Source: a virus. From it: a stretch of DNA of 24,148 nt. The stretch lies in IMG/VR virus record IMGVR_UViG_3300028025_000130, positions 1-24,148 of that record. One strand, given 5' to 3'. Below, one piece after another: positions 1 through 7,702 of this stretch. The translations under genes and the position numbers were made by a program. Numbering within the stretch: position 1 is the first letter of the stretch; each line of letters opens with the position of its first letter. Below the pieces are notes generated by a model. The model did no database searches and had not been told where the DNA came from. It was given only the letters and a program-made list of their open reading frames with translations.

Positions 1-2
1 GC

Positions 3-77
3 GAACACCGCGCAGCAGTGGTCAAAGCCCTTGCGCCGAAACGTGTCGCGGGTTGCATAATCGCGTCATTCCATTAA
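3..77 (+). CDS. Possible 3' end of an upstream gene (frame uncertain)
   Basis: The window opens inside what is probably the end of another plus-strand gene. Two frames are open from the edge: one stops with TAA at 58-60, the other with TAA at 75-77. The second gives an Arg/Ala/Val-rich tail beginning EHRAAVVKALAPKR and was chosen only because it looks slightly more protein-like. In phages of this layout the large terminase often lies just before the portal region, so this could be its C-terminus, but 24 residues cannot show that. The reading frame itself may be wrong. Confidence 0.25.
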   Translation, partial: EHRAAVVKALAPKRVAGCIIASFH

Positions 78-94
78 CTTTGAAGGGGTAGGCT

Positions 95-280
95 ATGAAG
101 ATGACAGCAGCAGCCAAGAAGATTGGCAAGGTCATGGGCGAATACAAATCTGGCACTTTGCACTCAGGCAAGGGCGGCAAGGTTGTGAAGAATCCAAAGC
201 AAGCCATTGCCATCGCAATGTCTGAAGCCAAGATGCCTATGCGCGGTCAACGCACTGCAAAGAACAAAGCCAAAAAGTGA
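95..280 (+). CDS. Small basic DUF6496-like phage protein
   Basis: A 61-residue, Lys-rich protein with no membrane segment. The pattern KVMGEYKSGTLHSGKGGKVV followed by K-QAIAIAMSEA matches the compact DUF6496 family, which is common in phages and some bacteria and has no assigned function. The length suits a single complete domain. The ATG at 95 has a good Shine-Dalgarno sequence, AAGGGG at 83-88, six bases upstream, which fixes the start. The stop overlaps the GTG start of the glycosyltransferase by two to three bases, so the two are probably translationally coupled. The strong positive charge could mean nucleic-acid binding, but that is inference. Confidence 0.75.
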   Translation: MKMTAAAKKIGKVMGEYKSGTLHSGKGGKVVKNPKQAIAIAMSEAKMPMRGQRTAKNKAKK

Positions 281-975
281 TTCCAATCTGCATTGCAACA
301 GTACACGGCAAGGGGTTGCCTGTACTGCTTGAGTCGATCAAGCAATACGCGCCAGAAGCGTTTGTCTATCTTCGCGGCCCTGAGTCCGTGATTTCCAAGA
401 TGGAGAACTTGTCCAATGTCCGCATCATGGTTGGCGAGGCGCGTAACTTTGGCGAGGACTACAACGAGATCATTGACGATGCGTTGAAGTACCACACAGC
501 TTGCATCGTCTGCAATGACGATGTTGTTCTTACCCCCACCAGCTACAGCAAGTTGCTGGATGATGTGGACACAATCCGATCTCTTGAACCGTCAGTTGGT
601 TGGGTTGCTGCGCGTAGCGATTCGGTTCGTGCTGTGCAGAACATTCGGTACAACCGAGAGTCAGACCCGTTGTATATGAACCGTTTTGCGTCCGAGGACT
701 ACATCTTCCCGACTGACGTTGTGGCTCCAATCTTTGCTTATGTCTCGCGTGATGCGTGGAATCATGGTCGGTTTGGACCGATCAATTGGTACTCTGACGA
801 TGCGTCCTGCTTGGATATGTCAGCCAAGGGATATACGCACTATGTCTCCACTTCTTATGTCCACCACGTTGGAAGCCAGACAGTTGGCACTGACGTGGAG
901 AAATTAAACGCGCAAGCCCGTCCGTGGATTGAGCAAAACAGACCGCAATATGTCAAAGAGTTTTTTGGTTCTTAA
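277..975 (+). CDS. GT2-like glycosyltransferase
   Basis: A 232-residue protein with the order of motifs expected of a GT-A fold, family 2 type glycosyltransferase, which moves a sugar from a nucleotide-sugar donor to an acceptor. It has an N-terminal beta strand (PICIATVHGKG) and a GEARNFGEDYNEII segment at 53-66. The acidic NDD triplet at residues 80-82 stands where the metal-binding DxD usually lies. A late WYSDDASCLDMSAKGY segment is followed by VHHVGSQTVG, the usual acceptor-side pattern. The start is GTG at 277, fused to the stop of the preceding gene; the ribosome site is weak, so coupling is likely. Its neighbours are a methyltransferase and head genes, so the target could be a virion protein, host surface glycan or DNA. 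Donor and acceptor cannot be read from the sequence. Confidence 0.75.
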   Translation: MIPICIATVHGKGLPVLLESIKQYAPEAFVYLRGPESVISKMENLSNVRIMVGEARNFGEDYNEIIDDALKYHTACIVCNDDVVLTPTSYSKLLDDVDTIRSLEPSVGWVAARSDSVRAVQNIRYNRESDPLYMNRFASEDYIFPTDVVAPIFAYVSRDAWNHGRFGPINWYSDDASCLDMSAKGYTHYVSTSYVHHVGSQTVGTDVEKLNAQARPWIEQNRPQYVKEFFGS

Positions 976-1483
976 TCTTGGTTCGGGTAAAGATTGGCGC
1001 GAGGACTGCATCAACGCAGACATCCAGCGCCGAATCAAATCCGATTGGTGTCTTGACATCCAAGACGTGCAGTGGGGTTCGCTGCTGGTTACACGCTTTG
1101 GCGACTTCCGAGTCAAGGCTGAGATGTTTGATGTGATTTTGGCAAACGACATTCTTGAACACGTCCCTGACTTGGTGAAGGCCATGACCAACTGCAAGGA
1201 GTTGCTGAAGGTTGGTGGCGAGATGCGCATCCATGTGCCTTACGACTTGTCGTATGGTGCTTGGCAAGACCCAACACACGTCCGAGCGTTCAACGAGAAG
1301 TCATGGCTGTACTACACGGATTGGCATTGGTATCTAGGTTGGGAAGATCGCTTCTTTGTGAAGCATCTGGAGTTCACGCTCTCAGAGGTCGGGGAAAGTC
1401 TAAAATTGCCACAAGATGAGATTTTGAGGACTCCACGGGCGGTGGACTCCATGTACGTCATATTGCAAAAGGGCAAGAAATGA
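950..1483 (+). CDS. Class I SAM-dependent methyltransferase
   Basis: A 177-residue Rossmann-fold methyltransferase. The glycine-rich SAM-binding loop LNLGSG is at residues 8-13 and an acidic residue ends strand two (NADIQ). The motif-IV-like region DVILANDILEHV is followed by LLKVGGEMRIHVP. The segment DPTHVRAFNEKSW is typical of methyltransferases found in polysaccharide or sugar-modification clusters, so a glycan acceptor is a reasonable guess, not a demonstration. A TTG at 929 would add seven residues, but ATG at 950 puts the SAM loop at the usual distance and is preferred. It overlaps the upstream glycosyltransferase by 26 bases, and its TGA overlaps the portal ATG (ATGA at 1480-1483), tying it to the head operon. 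Confidence 0.8.
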   Translation: MSKSFLVLNLGSGKDWREDCINADIQRRIKSDWCLDIQDVQWGSLLVTRFGDFRVKAEMFDVILANDILEHVPDLVKAMTNCKELLKVGGEMRIHVPYDLSYGAWQDPTHVRAFNEKSWLYYTDWHWYLGWEDRFFVKHLEFTLSEVGESLKLPQDEILRTPRAVDSMYVILQKGKK

Positions 1484-3753
1484 AAGTTCCATACGAGTTT
1501 GAGTCTGAGACTACAAGTGCTTTGCTGAACAAGGCGAAAGAGCAGATTGAGGACTTGATGGAGTCAAAAGACCCTGAAGAAGTCAAAGAGGAAGAAGCCG
1601 AACACCAGCCGATGGATGACGAAGAACTTGAGGCCATGATTGGTCAAGAGATCACGGACGCTGTTTCTTATATTGATTCCGACCTGTCGCCTATTCGTGC
1701 GATGGCTACACGCTACTACCGTGGCGACCCTTTCGGTAATGAGGAAGAAGGCCGTTCGCAGGTCGTGGCGATGGAGACACGCGACACGATTTCGGCAATG
1801 ATGCCTTCCTTGATGCGCGTTTTCTTTAGTTCTGAGAACGTGGTTGAGTTTGTACCCCGTGGCCCTGAAGACGTAAAGAACTCGCAACAAGCCACCGACT
1901 ATGCAAACTTCGTGTTTTCGTCCGACAACAACGGCTTTATGACGGCCTACGCCACCTTCAAGGATGCCTTGGCGCGTAAGTGCGGCATCATGGAAGCGGT
2001 CTGGGAGGAGTCAGAGGAAGTACGGATTGAGCAGTATTCTGGCCTTGATGACTCCACCTTGCAGGTGCTGATGCAAGAGCCAGAAGCCGAGATGAAGATT
2101 GTCGTGTCTTACCCTGACGAAGACGCGATGCAGATGCAGCCGATGGTTGACTCTGCCACGGGTATGCCTGTTGTGCAGCCACCCGCCATGCTGCACGATG
2201 TCGAAATCAAGCGCATCGTGAAGTCTGGTCGCATCCGCATTAACTCTATCGCTCCAGAGGAGTTGCTGCTTTCGCGTCAGGCTTTGGATTTTGAGAACGC
2301 ACCGATTATTGGTCGGCGCAAGATGGCTACGGTTGCCGAGTTGATTGCCATTGGGTATGACGAAGACGAGGTGATGGAACACGTTGGCTCGTCCGACCTG
2401 AACGACAACGAGGAAGCCATTGCCCGTCATGCGCTGAACAACCAGCAATTCCCAACGGAAAGCGCCAACCCGATGGAGCAGCGCGTTCTGTACTGCGAGG
2501 TGTACGTCCGTGTTGACTTTGACGGTGATGGCATCCCTGAGTTGCGCAAGGTATGCACGATGGGTGCAAGCTACGAAGTCAAGCGCAACTTGCCTTCTTC
2601 TTACATCCCATTTGTGGCCTTCCCTTGCGACCCAGAGCCACACACATCGCCACTTGAGGCTGGCTCAATCTTTGACTTGACTCACGACATCCAAGAGATC
2701 AAGTCTGAGATTCTGCGCAACACGTTGGACTCGCTGGCTCAGTCGATTCACCCACGTACTGCCATCGTTGAAGGCCAAGTCAACATTGACGATGTGCTGA
2801 ACAACGAGACAGGCGCTGTCATCCGTATGCGCGCGCCAAACATGGTGCAGACCTTTGCACAGCCGTTTGTTGGTCAGGCTGCTTTCCCGATGCTGGACTA
2901 TGTGGACAGCATCAAGGAAGACCGCACTGGCATGAGCAAGGCGGCAATGGGCTTGAACGCTGATGCCTTGCAGTCTTCTACCAAGGCTGCTGTTGCTGCC
3001 ACCATCAGCGCCAGCCAAGGCCGTATTGAGCTGACATCGCGTCTGCTGGCTGAAGGCATGAAGACCCTGTTCAAGAAGATTCTTTTCTTGACGGTGACTC
3101 ATCAGGACAAGGCCCGAATGATTCGTCTGCGCAACGAGTGGGTGCAGATCGACCCACGTTCGTGGGATACGTCAATGGACGTGACCGTGAATATCGGCTT
3201 GGGCAATGGCGACACCAACGAGAAGCTGGCTGCTTTGGCTCAATTCGCGGCAAAGCAAGAGCAAATCATTGCTCAATACGGTTTGGATAACCCTGTTGTT
3301 ACACCACAGCAATATGTCCGTACTTTGCGCAAGATGGTGCAGTTGTCTGGCTTCACGGACGCATCTGCCTTCATCAACGACTTGCCTGATGATTGGAAAG
3401 CCCCGCAAAAGCCTCAGAAAGCCACGCCAGAGGAAGTGTTGGCACAGGTTCAGGCTCAGTCGATTCAAGCTGACATACAGAAAAAGGCGGCAGAACTAGA
3501 GCTGAAACGTCAACAAATGATGTTGGATGACGATTTCCGCAGAGATCAAATGAATCAAGATCGACTACTTAAACAATACGAACTTGAGTTAAAGTACAAC
3601 ACACAGATAAGCACTGCCCAAATCGTGGCAGAGCAGAATGTAAACCGCGAGGCTGTGAAACAACAAGCCGCGATTGTTCAGCAAGCAGTTGAGCAAGCGC
3701 AGCCAGAAATGCAGCAGCCTATGCAACCCATCAACCCACAAGGAATGGTCTAA
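1480..3753 (+). CDS. Portal protein (P22-like)
   Basis: A 757-residue protein, close to the roughly 725 residues of the P22 portal. Portals form the dodecameric ring at one head vertex through which DNA is packaged and leaves. After an acidic, low-complexity N-terminus (about residues 25-55) comes a mixed alpha/beta core starting around YIDSDLSPIRAMATRYYRGD. It includes the MPSLMRVFFSSENVVEF helix region and a later DGDGIPELRKVC strand turn typical of podovirus portals. From about residue 650 the tail is a Gln/Lys-rich coiled coil (barrel-like helix), ending in a Pro/Gln tail. It precedes scaffold and capsid genes, the usual order. The start overlaps the methyltransferase stop. The family call rests on recognition of the core and on gene order; subfamily is less certain. 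Confidence 0.88.
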   Translation: MKVPYEFESETTSALLNKAKEQIEDLMESKDPEEVKEEEAEHQPMDDEELEAMIGQEITDAVSYIDSDLSPIRAMATRYYRGDPFGNEEEGRSQVVAMETRDTISAMMPSLMRVFFSSENVVEFVPRGPEDVKNSQQATDYANFVFSSDNNGFMTAYATFKDALARKCGIMEAVWEESEEVRIEQYSGLDDSTLQVLMQEPEAEMKIVVSYPDEDAMQMQPMVDSATGMPVVQPPAMLHDVEIKRIVKSGRIRINSIAPEELLLSRQALDFENAPIIGRRKMATVAELIAIGYDEDEVMEHVGSSDLNDNEEAIARHALNNQQFPTESANPMEQRVLYCEVYVRVDFDGDGIPELRKVCTMGASYEVKRNLPSSYIPFVAFPCDPEPHTSPLEAGSIFDLTHDIQEIKSEILRNTLDSLAQSIHPRTAIVEGQVNIDDVLNNETGAVIRMRAPNMVQTFAQPFVGQAAFPMLDYVDSIKEDRTGMSKAAMGLNADALQSSTKAAVAATISASQGRIELTSRLLAEGMKTLFKKILFLTVTHQDKARMIRLRNEWVQIDPRSWDTSMDVTVNIGLGNGDTNEKLAALAQFAAKQEQIIAQYGLDNPVVTPQQYVRTLRKMVQLSGFTDASAFINDLPDDWKAPQKPQKATPEEVLAQVQAQSIQADIQKKAAELELKRQQMMLDDDFRRDQMNQDRLLKQYELELKYNTQISTAQIVAEQNVNREAVKQQAAIVQQAVEQAQPEMQQPMQPINPQGMV

Positions 3754-4017
3754 GTGAGCAACGAAGAAACCGTAAGAAAAGGGAAGAAGGCCGAGAGTCT
3801 GGTTCAAGACGAAGCCTTCTCAGCAGCTCTGCTGCAAATGGAGAACGATGCTGTCTGGCTTTGGAAAAGTACGAAGTCAGAGGACACCGTAAAAAGAGAG
3901 AGCGCGTGGCACATGATTCAGGCGATTGAGCAATTCCGTACCCAGATGAACAAGATCATGGACAACGGAAAGATTGCACAGCGTCAGATTGAACGCGCTC
4001 AGAAAAATCTGGTTTAA
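3754..4017 (+). CDS. Small hypothetical protein between portal and scaffold
   Basis: An 87-residue, charged, helical protein with no membrane segment or signal peptide. GTG at 3754 directly follows the portal TAA, and AAGGA at 3740-3744 is a plausible ribosome site. The central part, AVWLWKSTKSEDTVKRESAW, and a C-terminal amphipathic helix (RTQMNKIMDNGKIAQRQIER) suggest a small helical bundle. Small proteins at this position are common in SU10-like and T7-like phages, and some take part in head assembly. I do not recognise a named family, so head assembly is inferred from position only. Confidence 0.7.
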   Translation: MSNEETVRKGKKAESLVQDEAFSAALLQMENDAVWLWKSTKSEDTVKRESAWHMIQAIEQFRTQMNKIMDNGKIAQRQIERAQKNLV

Positions 4018-4029
4018 AGGAATTTGGAA

Positions 4030-5037
4030 ATGTCAGACGGAAACGCCAACCCCACAGGGAGCATCCCAACAGGTCCAATGTCAGTGGACGAAGCGTCCAA
4101 TGCACTCGCTCAAATGTTTGGTCCCGATGAGGGAGAAACCGAACAGGAAGTTGAGGCGCAGTTGCCATCCGATGAGGATGGCGCGGCATCTGTCGATGAA
4201 GAACTAGACGTGCAAGACGATGAGTCTAGTGATGAAACGAAAGATGAACAGTCGGAAGATTCTGATGAAACCGAGGAAGACGAACAGCCACAGGTTTTCA
4301 CCGTCAAGGTAGACGGTAAGGAAATCGAGGTGACGCTGGACGAACTCCAACAAGGTTACAGCAGGACACAAGACTACACACGAAAGACGCAACAGATCGC
4401 TGAAACCCGTAAAGCGGTTGAGGCTGAAGCTGCTGCTATTCGTGCCGAGCGTGAACAGTACGCTCAATTGTTGGGAGCGTTGCAACAGCAACTTGAGTCG
4501 GCTGGTGAACAGCCCGTTGATTGGGACCGTCTTTACGCAGAAGACCCCATTGAATGGGTACGCCAGAGAGAGTTGGCCCGTGACAAGCAAGAAAGACAAG
4601 CAGCTATTCAATCCGAGCAGCAGCGCCTTTCTCAATTGACACAGAAACAACGTGAGGAAGAATTCAAGGCAACACTTGCGAAAGAAAGTGAAGCATTGAT
4701 TCAAGCTATTCCTGAATGGAAGGACGCGAATAAAGCAAAGGCCGAAAAGGCTTTGTTAATCGAGTTTGGACAAAAGGTCGGCTACTCAGAAGACGAACTC
4801 AAGAATGTTTTTGACCATAGGGCTGTCTTGACGCTGCGTAAAGCTGCGCTGTATGACCAGATGGTGTCCAAGCGTAAGGACATCAAACCCGTAGTCAACA
4901 ACGGTCCACGCCCAGTAAAGCCTAGTGCTGCTGGTCGTGTCTCCTCAACAACTGAAGGTACTCGCGCAAAACAGCGTCTTGCAAAAACTGGTCGTGTCGA
5001 TGATGCGGCTAGAGCAATTGAACTTCTTTTGAAATGA
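4030..5037 (+). CDS. Capsid scaffolding (assembly) protein
   Basis: A 335-residue protein with the signature build of podovirus scaffolds. The N-terminal half is very acidic and disordered (about residues 20-90, long runs of Asp/Glu/Ser). A short conserved segment follows, FTVKVDGKEIEVTLDELQQG then YSRTQDYTRKTQQ. The rest is a long coiled coil (RKAVEAEAAAIRAEREQYAQ) and a basic C-terminus (KQRLAKTGRVDDAARAIELL). Scaffolds nucleate procapsid assembly on the portal and leave before or during packaging. The ATG at 4030 lies eight bases after AAAGGA (4016-4021), which makes it a better start than the TTG at 4024. The major capsid gene follows nine bases later. Confidence 0.85.
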   Translation: MSDGNANPTGSIPTGPMSVDEASNALAQMFGPDEGETEQEVEAQLPSDEDGAASVDEELDVQDDESSDETKDEQSEDSDETEEDEQPQVFTVKVDGKEIEVTLDELQQGYSRTQDYTRKTQQIAETRKAVEAEAAAIRAEREQYAQLLGALQQQLESAGEQPVDWDRLYAEDPIEWVRQRELARDKQERQAAIQSEQQRLSQLTQKQREEEFKATLAKESEALIQAIPEWKDANKAKAEKALLIEFGQKVGYSEDELKNVFDHRAVLTLRKAALYDQMVSKRKDIKPVVNNGPRPVKPSAAGRVSSTTEGTRAKQRLAKTGRVDDAARAIELLLK

Positions 5038-5046
5038 GGCACTTAA

Positions 5047-6009
5047 ATGGCTATCGTAACTAACACCTTTACCACCTTCGATGCCAAAGGCATCCGTGAA
5101 GACCTGTCAAACGTCATCACCAACATCGCTCCTGAAGAAACTCCTTACATGAGCAACATCGGTCGTGAGTCAATCAGCAATTCGTTGTTCGAGTGGCAAA
5201 CAGACACATTGGCATCTGCCGCTGCTAACAAGCAGTTGGAAGGTGACGATGTGACTTCTTTTGACGCTGTTGTCGCAACTGTGCGTTTGCAAAACTACGC
5301 TCAGATCAGCCGCAAGACAATCGTTTTGTCTGCTACTGAAGAAACCGTCAACAAGGCTGGTCGCAAGTCTGAATTGGCTTACCAGATCGCCAAGCGCGGC
5401 GCTGAGTTGAAGCGTGACCAAGAATTCACAATGCTTAACGGCGCTGTGGCTGCTGCTGGTAACACTACAACTGCCCGTGGCACTGCCTCTTTGGGCGCTT
5501 TCGTGAAGACAAACGTGGATATGCAAACGAACGGTGCAAACCCTTCGTACACCACTTTGCCTAACAGCGCGCGTACTGACGGCAACGTTCGTACATTCAC
5601 CGAAACCATCTTGAAGAACGTGATTCAACAAGTGTGGACTGCTGGTGGTACACCAAAGATGTTGATGTGCGGTCCAGTGAACAAGCAGCGCGTGTCTGGC
5701 TTCTCTGGCATTGCATCAAGCCGCTTCAACATTGACGGTGGCGCAAAGCCAGCAACTTTGGTTGGCGCTGTTGACATCTATGTGTCTGACTTCGGCAACG
5801 TGCAAGTGATCGCAAACCGCTTCCAGCGTGAGCGTGACGCATGGGTGATCGACCCTGACATGGCTAAGATGACCACTCTGCGTCCTTACCAACAAGTTGA
5901 ACTCGCCAAGACAGGTGACGCTGAGAAGCGTATGCTGATCGTTGAGTGGGGTCACAAAGTGTTGGCTGAGAACGGCATGGGCTTGGCTGCTGACTTGGTA
6001 ACTTCTTAA
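5047..6009 (+). CDS. Major capsid protein, DUF5309/SU10 type
   Basis: A 320-residue HK97-fold major capsid protein, the shell subunit. The opening TFTTFDAKGIREDLSNVITN followed by IAPEETPYMSNIG, and the segment WQTDTLASAAANKQLEGDD, are hallmarks of the DUF5309 (SU10-like) capsid family. So is the KAGRKSELAYQIAKRGAELK helix, which corresponds to the long spine helix of the fold. The length is normal for the family. No maturation protease is seen nearby. ATG at 5047 has an AGG seven bases upstream. The gene is directly followed by a strong intrinsic terminator (6024-6050), a usual arrangement for the most highly expressed virion gene. Confidence 0.92.
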   Translation: MAIVTNTFTTFDAKGIREDLSNVITNIAPEETPYMSNIGRESISNSLFEWQTDTLASAAANKQLEGDDVTSFDAVVATVRLQNYAQISRKTIVLSATEETVNKAGRKSELAYQIAKRGAELKRDQEFTMLNGAVAAAGNTTTARGTASLGAFVKTNVDMQTNGANPSYTTLPNSARTDGNVRTFTETILKNVIQQVWTAGGTPKMLMCGPVNKQRVSGFSGIASSRFNIDGGAKPATLVGAVDIYVSDFGNVQVIANRFQRERDAWVIDPDMAKMTTLRPYQQVELAKTGDAEKRMLIVEWGHKVLAENGMGLAADLVTS

Positions 6010-6023
6010 TCGAAGTAACGGAA

Positions 6024-6050
6024 GGGGCGGGGAAACCTGCCCCTTTTTTT
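6024..6050 (+). terminator. Intrinsic terminator after the capsid gene
   Basis: GGGGCGGG at 6024-6031 pairs with CCTGCCCC at 6036-6043 (eight pairs, one of them G-T) around a GAAA tetraloop at 6032-6035. Seven T residues follow at 6044-6050. It starts 14 bases after the capsid stop and is the only clear rho-independent terminator I see in the window. Genes downstream need read-through or their own promoter. Confidence 0.92.
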
Positions 6051-6052
6051 AT

Positions 6053-6367
6053 ATGAATGAATCACGACTCTTTGACTACGATGACTACACGGGCATCAAA
6101 AAAGTCTGGCACTACGATGCTGAAAAAGATGAAGCAACAATTGAGACGCTGCAAGATGTAGCACCAATCATTGAGATGAACAAGACTGATTTAACTCAGT
6201 CCGACAACACTGGCTGGAAAGGTGAGTTCCATCATGTTGCTCGTATCCCATTGTCTGTTTACTACAAGCTCAAGGCTGAAGGCAAATTGGATGATGACGC
6301 TTACATGAAGCGTTGGCTCAACGACCCTGACAATAGATTCTTTCGCGTGAAAGAAGGACAAGTATAA
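6053..6367 (+). CDS. Small hypothetical phage protein downstream of capsid
   Basis: A 104-residue acidic, soluble protein. The N-terminal half (YDDYTGIKKVWHYDAEKDEA followed by TIETLQDVAPIIE) and the C-terminal block YMKRWLNDPDNRFFRVKEGQ resemble short proteins next to capsid genes in other podovirus-like phages. The RWLNDPDNRFFR segment is the kind of pattern shared among them. No function is assigned. The ATG at 6053 sits two bases after the T-run of the terminator, so any ribosome-binding purines lie inside the hairpin. The next in-frame Met, at about 6176, would remove the conserved N-terminus, so 6053 is kept. A minor capsid or head-completion role is a guess from position. Confidence 0.7.
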   Translation: MNESRLFDYDDYTGIKKVWHYDAEKDEATIETLQDVAPIIEMNKTDLTQSDNTGWKGEFHHVARIPLSVYYKLKAEGKLDDDAYMKRWLNDPDNRFFRVKEGQV

Positions 6368-6371
6368 AAAA

Positions 6372-7046
6372 ATGACACAAGAAACCGTTAAATACATTGC
6401 AGTATGCACACCAGCGAGAGATATGGTCCATGCGAACTTCACGTTCTGCTTGGTCAATATGGTGGCGTACCACACACTCAACACGCCTGATGCGATCTGC
6501 CTGAAGATCAACCAAGGCACTCTGATTCAAAACCAACGCGCAGATTTGTGCCTTGAGGCAATGCGTGAGGACTGCACCCACGTCTTGTTTATTGATTCAG
6601 ACATGACCTTTCCGCAGGACATGGTTGGTCGTTTGCTGGCTCACGATAAGGACATCGTGGCAACCAACTGCGCAAGGCGCAGGATGCCAACAGGACCAAC
6701 AGCCCGTGGCTTGGATGGTCAACTTATCTATTCAATGCCTGACTCCACTGGTCTTGAGGAAGTCGAGTCAATTGGCATGGGCGTGATGCTGATTTCACGC
6801 AAGGTTTTTGAGTCATTGTCAGAGCCTTGGTTTGAAACTCCTTGGCGTACAGACAAGCGTGGCTATATTGGCGAGGACGTGTTCTTCTGCCGTAAAGCAA
6901 CGGCTGCTGGTTTTAAAATCTACATTGACCACGATGTGTCCAAAGAGATTGGGCATATCGGTACATTTGAGTTCAAGCATGACCACACTTGGGTGATGAA
7001 GGACTTGGAGAAGGCTCAGAAGGAAGCGTCCAAACCAGACGCTTGA
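6372..7046 (+). CDS. Second glycosyltransferase-like protein (GT-A fold)
   Basis: A 224-residue protein with GT-A glycosyltransferase features. It opens with VKYIAVCTPARDMVHANF, followed by LIQNQRADLCLEAMREDCTH leading into VLFIDSDM, where DSD at residues 75-77 is the DxD metal/nucleotide-sugar motif. A GMGVMLISRKVFE strand and GEDVFFCRKATAAGFKIYID follow, the usual acceptor-binding acidic block. The late EIGHIGTFEF contains a His often used for metal binding. It is not an obvious copy of the glycosyltransferase at 277; only the fold is shared. It lies between capsid and adaptor genes, so the product may decorate virion proteins or host glycans; the acceptor is unknown. The ribosome site before ATG 6372 is weak (an A-run follows the previous stop). 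Confidence 0.75.
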   Translation: MTQETVKYIAVCTPARDMVHANFTFCLVNMVAYHTLNTPDAICLKINQGTLIQNQRADLCLEAMREDCTHVLFIDSDMTFPQDMVGRLLAHDKDIVATNCARRRMPTGPTARGLDGQLIYSMPDSTGLEEVESIGMGVMLISRKVFESLSEPWFETPWRTDKRGYIGEDVFFCRKATAAGFKIYIDHDVSKEIGHIGTFEFKHDHTWVMKDLEKAQKEASKPDA

Positions 7047-7076
7047 CGCATACAATTAGGGGAACGGAAGTAAGAC

Positions 7077-7697
7077 ATGGCACTCAATACATACGCAACC
7101 CTAAAGTCAGCCATCGCGGATTTTCTAAACCGCGATGACTTAACGTCTGTCATCCCTACATTTATCACTCTGGCAGAGTCGAAGTTCAACCGAGCAATTC
7201 GCACTCGCCAGATGATTAAACGTGCAACAGCGACTGTGGACGGTCGCTTTTTTGCCATGCCTACGGACTTCCTAGAAGCTCGTAGTTTCCAGTTGAACAC
7301 CAACCCGATCACCGTGTTGGAGTATGTCACTGAAGGCTATGGCAACACCTTAAACGCCAATGTGTACATATCTTCTGGAAAGCCATCACGGTTCACAGTT
7401 GTCGGCACTCAGTTGGAAGTCATCCCTGCGCCTGACTCGTCTTATGACGCAGAATTGACTTACTACTCAAAGATTGCTGCATTGGCTGATGACAACACCA
7501 GCAACTGGTTGCTGATTGCTAACCCTGACATCTACTTGTACGGTTCTTTGCTTCAGTCTGCACCGTACTTGAAGGACGATGCACGAATTGCGGTGTGGGC
7601 GCAGCTCTACACTGCTTGTGTGGATGAATTGAACGTATCAGATCAAAGGGCATCTGTTGCGTCTACTCTTGTTTCACGCGCCCGAACATTTGGATAA
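7077..7697 (+). CDS. Head-tail adaptor protein (SU10 adaptor-like)
   Basis: A 206-residue helical connector protein that would sit under the portal and join it to the tail. The N-terminal pattern TYATLKSAIADFLNRDDLTS, then FITLAESKFNRAIRTRQMI, is the standard start of SU10-type adaptors (also comparable to P22 gp4 and T7 gp11 in role). A beta insertion (PSRFTVVGTQLEVIPAP, then YDAELTYYSKIAAL) and a C-terminal helical region (PDIYLYGSLLQSAPYLKDD) follow, all typical. The length fits. Purines GGAACGGAAG precede the ATG at 7077. Position after the capsid and before fibre genes agrees with the role. Confidence 0.85.
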   Translation: MALNTYATLKSAIADFLNRDDLTSVIPTFITLAESKFNRAIRTRQMIKRATATVDGRFFAMPTDFLEARSFQLNTNPITVLEYVTEGYGNTLNANVYISSGKPSRFTVVGTQLEVIPAPDSSYDAELTYYSKIAALADDNTSNWLLIANPDIYLYGSLLQSAPYLKDDARIAVWAQLYTACVDELNVSDQRASVASTLVSRARTFG

Positions 7698-7702
7698 ACA
7701 TC

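Noticed and set aside
31-61. Possible sigma70 promoter (TTGCGC and CATAAT)
   Set aside because: The spacing is 19 bases and both boxes are weak, and the region may be coding. Not enough to call.
929-952. TTG start at 929 for the methyltransferase
   Set aside because: It adds a second MSK-like start and no better ribosome site. ATG at 950 places the SAM loop normally.
2011-2643. Long minus-strand ORF (210 residues) within the portal region
   Set aside because: It is the antisense of the portal gene, with a His/Arg/Val-rich composition typical of shadow frames and no start signal. The plus-strand portal is convincing.
3481-3600. AT-rich dip in the portal tail
   Set aside because: By hand count the composition recovers within about 120 bases and the coiled-coil amino acids (Lys, Gln, Asn) explain it, so it is no sign of a module junction.
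4204-4704. Minus-strand ORF (166 residues) with many Leu/Phe
   Set aside because: Antisense of the Glu/Lys/Gln-rich scaffold gene, which automatically reads as Leu/Phe/Cys-rich. No ribosome site.
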